NCBI GenBank assembly: GCA_965219405.1
Contig: OZ244736.1
Coordinates: 372,001 to 436,000, forward strand
Source of the DNA: VXMO01 sp965219405
Lineage (GTDB): Bacteria; Chloroflexota; Dehalococcoidia; UBA6926
DNA: 64,000 nt
Reading direction: 5' to 3'
The first letter of the stretch is position 1, and each line of letters starts with the position of its first letter. Positions 61,550-64,000 of this stretch are shown here, in pieces. Made by a program: the position numbers and the translations under genes. Below the pieces are notes generated by a model. That model searched no databases. It was not told where the DNA came from and saw nothing but the letters and a program-made list of their open reading frames with translations.

Positions 61550-63841
61550 ATGACCCAGACTCAGCAAGAAGGAACGCGGATTGTTGGGCGGGGCGTTCAG
61601 CGCGTCGATAGCCCGGAGCGCCTGACCGGCGAGGCGGTGTTCGGCGCGGACCACACGACGGAGGGCACACTGTACGCCAAGCTGGTGCGCAGTCCCCACG
61701 CCAATGCTCGCGTCCTCAGCATCGATGTCTCAAAGGCGGCAGCCATGCCCGGTGTTCGGGCCATCGTCACCTCCGCCGATTTCCCCTACATCGCCATGAG
61801 CAACCAGGCCGTGGGTGGAGAGATCACGATGACTCCGCGTGATCAACGCCGGATGCAGATGGCTGAGGACCGCATCTTCTACCACTGGCAGGCCGTCGCC
61901 GCCATCGCGGCAGACGACGTGACGACTGCCGAAGAGGCCGCCGCCCTCGTTGAAGTCGAGTACGAGCCTATTGAACCTGTCGTCGACGTGGAACGCGCCG
62001 TGCGGCCGGAGTCGTCGCTGGTTCACGATGACCTGTATACGTGGGAGTTCGCGGGCGGGCCGTCCGACAAACCGAGCAATATCGCGCGCCGCGTAGAATT
62101 CGGCCGTGGCGATGTTGAAAAAGGTTTCGCGGAATCCGACATCGTTATCGAGCGAACGTTCCGTGGCGGCACCGTACATCAGGGGTACCTCGAGCCGCAG
62201 GCGTGCACGGTGGACGTGGGAGATGACGGCCACCTGACCGTCTATTCGTCCAGCCAGATCAGCTTCAACCTGCGGGATACGCTGTCCATCATCCTCGGAA
62301 TGCCGCAGGACCAAATCACCGTGGTGCCGTTGGAGATCGGGGGCGGATTCGGCGGCAAGGCGGGGCTTGGCATCGAGTTCGTGACAGCGCTGCTGGCTAT
62401 TAAGGCGCGCCAACCCGTCAAGTTGGTGCTTGCGCGTGAAGAGGTCTTTCGCGCGTCCGGGCCCACGTGCGCCCACGTCATCAACCTGAGGATCGGCGCG
62501 ATGCGGGACGGCACGGTCACGGCGTTTGACGGTCGCTATCTGCTGGACACGGGCGCGATGACGGGGTTCACGCACTCCGCCACGGCTGCGCTGACCGGCG
62601 CGTCGCACTATCGCTTCAAGCACTTGCATATTGACGCCTATGACGTTGTGACGAACAAACCCGTCGCGATGGCCTACCGGGCCCCAAGCGGCCCCATCGG
62701 CAACTACCCGACAGAGGTCGTGATGGACGAGCTTGCGGAGGAGCTGGGGATGGACCCCATCGATCTGCGGCTCACGAACGTGACGGAGGAGGGTGACCCG
62801 CTCCCGAACGGACTGAATATGCCGGTGTGGGGCCTCAAGAAGATCCTGCTCGCTGCAAAAGAGCATCCCGCGTGGACGGATCCCCTGCCGGAGGGACATG
62901 GGCGGGGCTTTGCCGCGGCGTATTGGGGCGGCGCGACGCTCACCTCAAGCGCGGAGATCGTCATCAACCCGGACGCGACATTTGAGGTGACGACGGGTTC
63001 CGTCGATCTGACCGGCACGCGCACGACGATGGCGCAGTTCGCCGCAGAGGAGCTTGAGGTTGAGATGGAGCAGATCAATGTCCGCAGTGGCGATACGGAC
63101 TCCGTCGGCCACACGGACGGCTCGTTTGGCAGCCGCACGACGCTCACGACGGGCACGGCCGTCCTGCTCGCCGCCCGCGATGCGTTGGAGAAGCTGCGCG
63201 TTGTCGCTGGGAATCTGCTGCGGGTGGAATCGGACTACGTCGACTACGAGAACCAGACGTTCACGGCGCGAGACTCAGACCGAACCGTGGGCCTGCGTGA
63301 GGTTTGCCAAGCCGCTGTTGACGCCAGCGGGGATGAGGAACTGAAGGGCATCGGCATGGCGACGGGCCTGCCGGCTGCGCCAACGTCCGCCGTGTCCATC
63401 GCCGAGGTGGCCGTCGACAGGGACACAGGCCGCACGGAGATCAAGCGGTTCACGATCTTCCAGGATCCCGGCAACGCAATCAATCCGCTGGCGGTTGAGG
63501 GCCAGATGCAGGGCGGCGCAGCGCAGGGCATTGGCTGGGCGTTGTGGGAGGTGTACGACGTCGACGTGGCGACGGGCATGATCCGCAATCCCAACTTTCT
63601 GGACTACCGGATGCCGACGACGCTGGACGTGCCGATGATCGAGCCGGTGATCGTGTCCACGCCAAACCCGAGCGGACCACACGGGGCGCGCGGCGTGGGG
63701 GAGATTCCGCTAGTGACGCCGGTAGGCGCAATCGGCAACGCCATCTACCATGCAACGGGCGTCCGACTGCACCAGACACCATTTACGCCGGAGCGAGTGT
63801 TTTTGGGGCTGCAGGGGTTAGAGGGGGAGTCAAGGGACTAA
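61550..63841 (+). CDS. Xanthine dehydrogenase-family molybdopterin subunit
   Basis: A 763-residue molybdenum hydroxylase large subunit, with the CoxL/aldehyde-oxidase fold. GGGFGGKAG (near 264), AYRAPSGP (near 373) and the catalytic glutamate in RGVGEIPLV (near 724) are present. The AYRAP motif lacks the cysteine of form I carbon monoxide dehydrogenase (AYRCSFR), so an aldehyde, purine or aromatic heterocycle substrate is more likely. FAD and 2Fe-2S subunits are not adjacent in the window. It follows hicA and is followed by an Smr gene seven bases away. Confidence 0.88.
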   Translation: MTQTQQEGTRIVGRGVQRVDSPERLTGEAVFGADHTTEGTLYAKLVRSPHANARVLSIDVSKAAAMPGVRAIVTSADFPYIAMSNQAVGGEITMTPRDQRRMQMAEDRIFYHWQAVAAIAADDVTTAEEAAALVEVEYEPIEPVVDVERAVRPESSLVHDDLYTWEFAGGPSDKPSNIARRVEFGRGDVEKGFAESDIVIERTFRGGTVHQGYLEPQACTVDVGDDGHLTVYSSSQISFNLRDTLSIILGMPQDQITVVPLEIGGGFGGKAGLGIEFVTALLAIKARQPVKLVLAREEVFRASGPTCAHVINLRIGAMRDGTVTAFDGRYLLDTGAMTGFTHSATAALTGASHYRFKHLHIDAYDVVTNKPVAMAYRAPSGPIGNYPTEVVMDELAEELGMDPIDLRLTNVTEEGDPLPNGLNMPVWGLKKILLAAKEHPAWTDPLPEGHGRGFAAAYWGGATLTSSAEIVINPDATFEVTTGSVDLTGTRTTMAQFAAEELEVEMEQINVRSGDTDSVGHTDGSFGSRTTLTTGTAVLLAARDALEKLRVVAGNLLRVESDYVDYENQTFTARDSDRTVGLREVCQAAVDASGDEELKGIGMATGLPAAPTSAVSIAEVAVDRDTGRTEIKRFTIFQDPGNAINPLAVEGQMQGGAAQGIGWALWEVYDVDVATGMIRNPNFLDYRMPTTLDVPMIEPVIVSTPNPSGPHGARGVGEIPLVTPVGAIGNAIYHATGVRLHQTPFTPERVFLGLQGLEGESRD

Positions 63842-63847
63842 GCCATC

Positions 63848-64000
63848 GTGACATCGCAAGAATTGGACTTGCACGGACACACGTGGAATGAGGCCAAGAA
63901 TGCCTTCTTTCACTTGTACAACGACAACTTCGATGCAAACGGTCAGCCGCTGGTGACCACAATCGACATCATTCATGGCTACGGCTCAACCGGTGAGGGT
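63848..64000 (+). CDS. Smr-domain protein, 3' end missing
   Basis: The first 51 codons of a gene cut by the right edge. From GTG 63848 the protein reads SQELDLHGHTWNEAKNAFFHLY and then IIHGYGSTGEG: the LDLHG and HGxG motifs of the Smr (MutS2 C-terminal) nuclease-like domain. Stand-alone Smr proteins are thought to cut DNA or RNA. It starts seven bases after the molybdoprotein stop. Confidence 0.75.
   Translation, partial: MTSQELDLHGHTWNEAKNAFFHLYNDNFDANGQPLVTTIDIIHGYGSTGEG

Noticed and set aside
61550..63841. Form I carbon monoxide dehydrogenase CoxL
   Set aside because: The AYRCSFR loop is absent; the protein has AYRAPSGP, and the coxM and coxS genes are not adjacent.

Overview
The window (64 kb, GC-rich, dense genes, short spacers) looks like chromosomal DNA of an aerobic Gram-positive-type or monoderm lineage, most plausibly Chloroflexota of the SAR202/Dehalococcoidia kind. 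This taxonomic call is an inference. It rests on an alternative complex III operon, a two-part-type glycine decarboxylase, a DnaD/DnaC-type helicase-loading cluster, a UPF0182 giant membrane protein beside arg genes, CIRCE-controlled groESL, a cysteine-ligated PurF and a CoxL-type molybdoprotein. No rRNA, tRNA or CRISPR array was recognised.

Layout. 1-5924 (minus): alternative complex III respiratory operon, cut by the left edge, with a good promoter at 5972-6001. 6156-10758 (minus): rplI-dnaB-dnaD-dnaC-HIT; the helicase loader carries two tandem AAA+ domains. 10908-13118 purL, then a lone substrate-binding lipoprotein. 14494-16201: an accessory cassette of an EcoRII-N-like DNA-recognition protein and an HNH nuclease, bracketed by nearly identical 39-bp direct repeats. 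16208-23078: a LysRS-I-like orphan, rhodanese, YCII protein and the glycine cleavage set gcvT-gcvH-gcvP (P protein a GcvPA-GcvPB fusion). 23207-25551: a lower-GC accessory patch with a DUF1828 pair and a FitAB toxin-antitoxin with a visible operator. 25563-29049: aldo/keto reductase (interrupted in frame by a dispersed repeat), aldolase, SDR, NYN nuclease without a normal start codon. 29061-31091: a secreted 14-repeat propeller.

31329-38263 (plus) is the metabolic centrepiece: enoyl-CoA hydratase, malyl-CoA-lyase-like CitE protein, acyl-CoA dehydrogenase, mesaconyl-CoA-hydratase-like MaoC protein, B12 mutase catalytic subunit, acetoacetyl-CoA reductase and thiolase. By reaction class these are the ethylmalonyl-CoA pathway enzymes except crotonyl-CoA carboxylase/reductase, the epimerase and the B12-binding part of the mutase. 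A tiny membrane protein, a CIRCE element and groES-groEL follow, closed by a perfect terminator.

40776-47102: SDR, tsaD, a PP2C-like pseudophosphatase, CNNM transporter, phosphatase, tilS and a small membrane protein. 47109-49026: a promoter-equipped pair of a DUF5131 three-cysteine protein and its methyltransferase-like partner TcmP, the best candidate for an undescribed two-gene system. 49042-60926 (minus): glycosyltransferase, purH-purM-purF, a HI1419/HI1420-type toxin-antitoxin, argD, UPF0182, argB, argJ. 61059-64000 (plus): HicBA, a large molybdopterin hydroxylase subunit and the start of an Smr-domain gene at the right edge.
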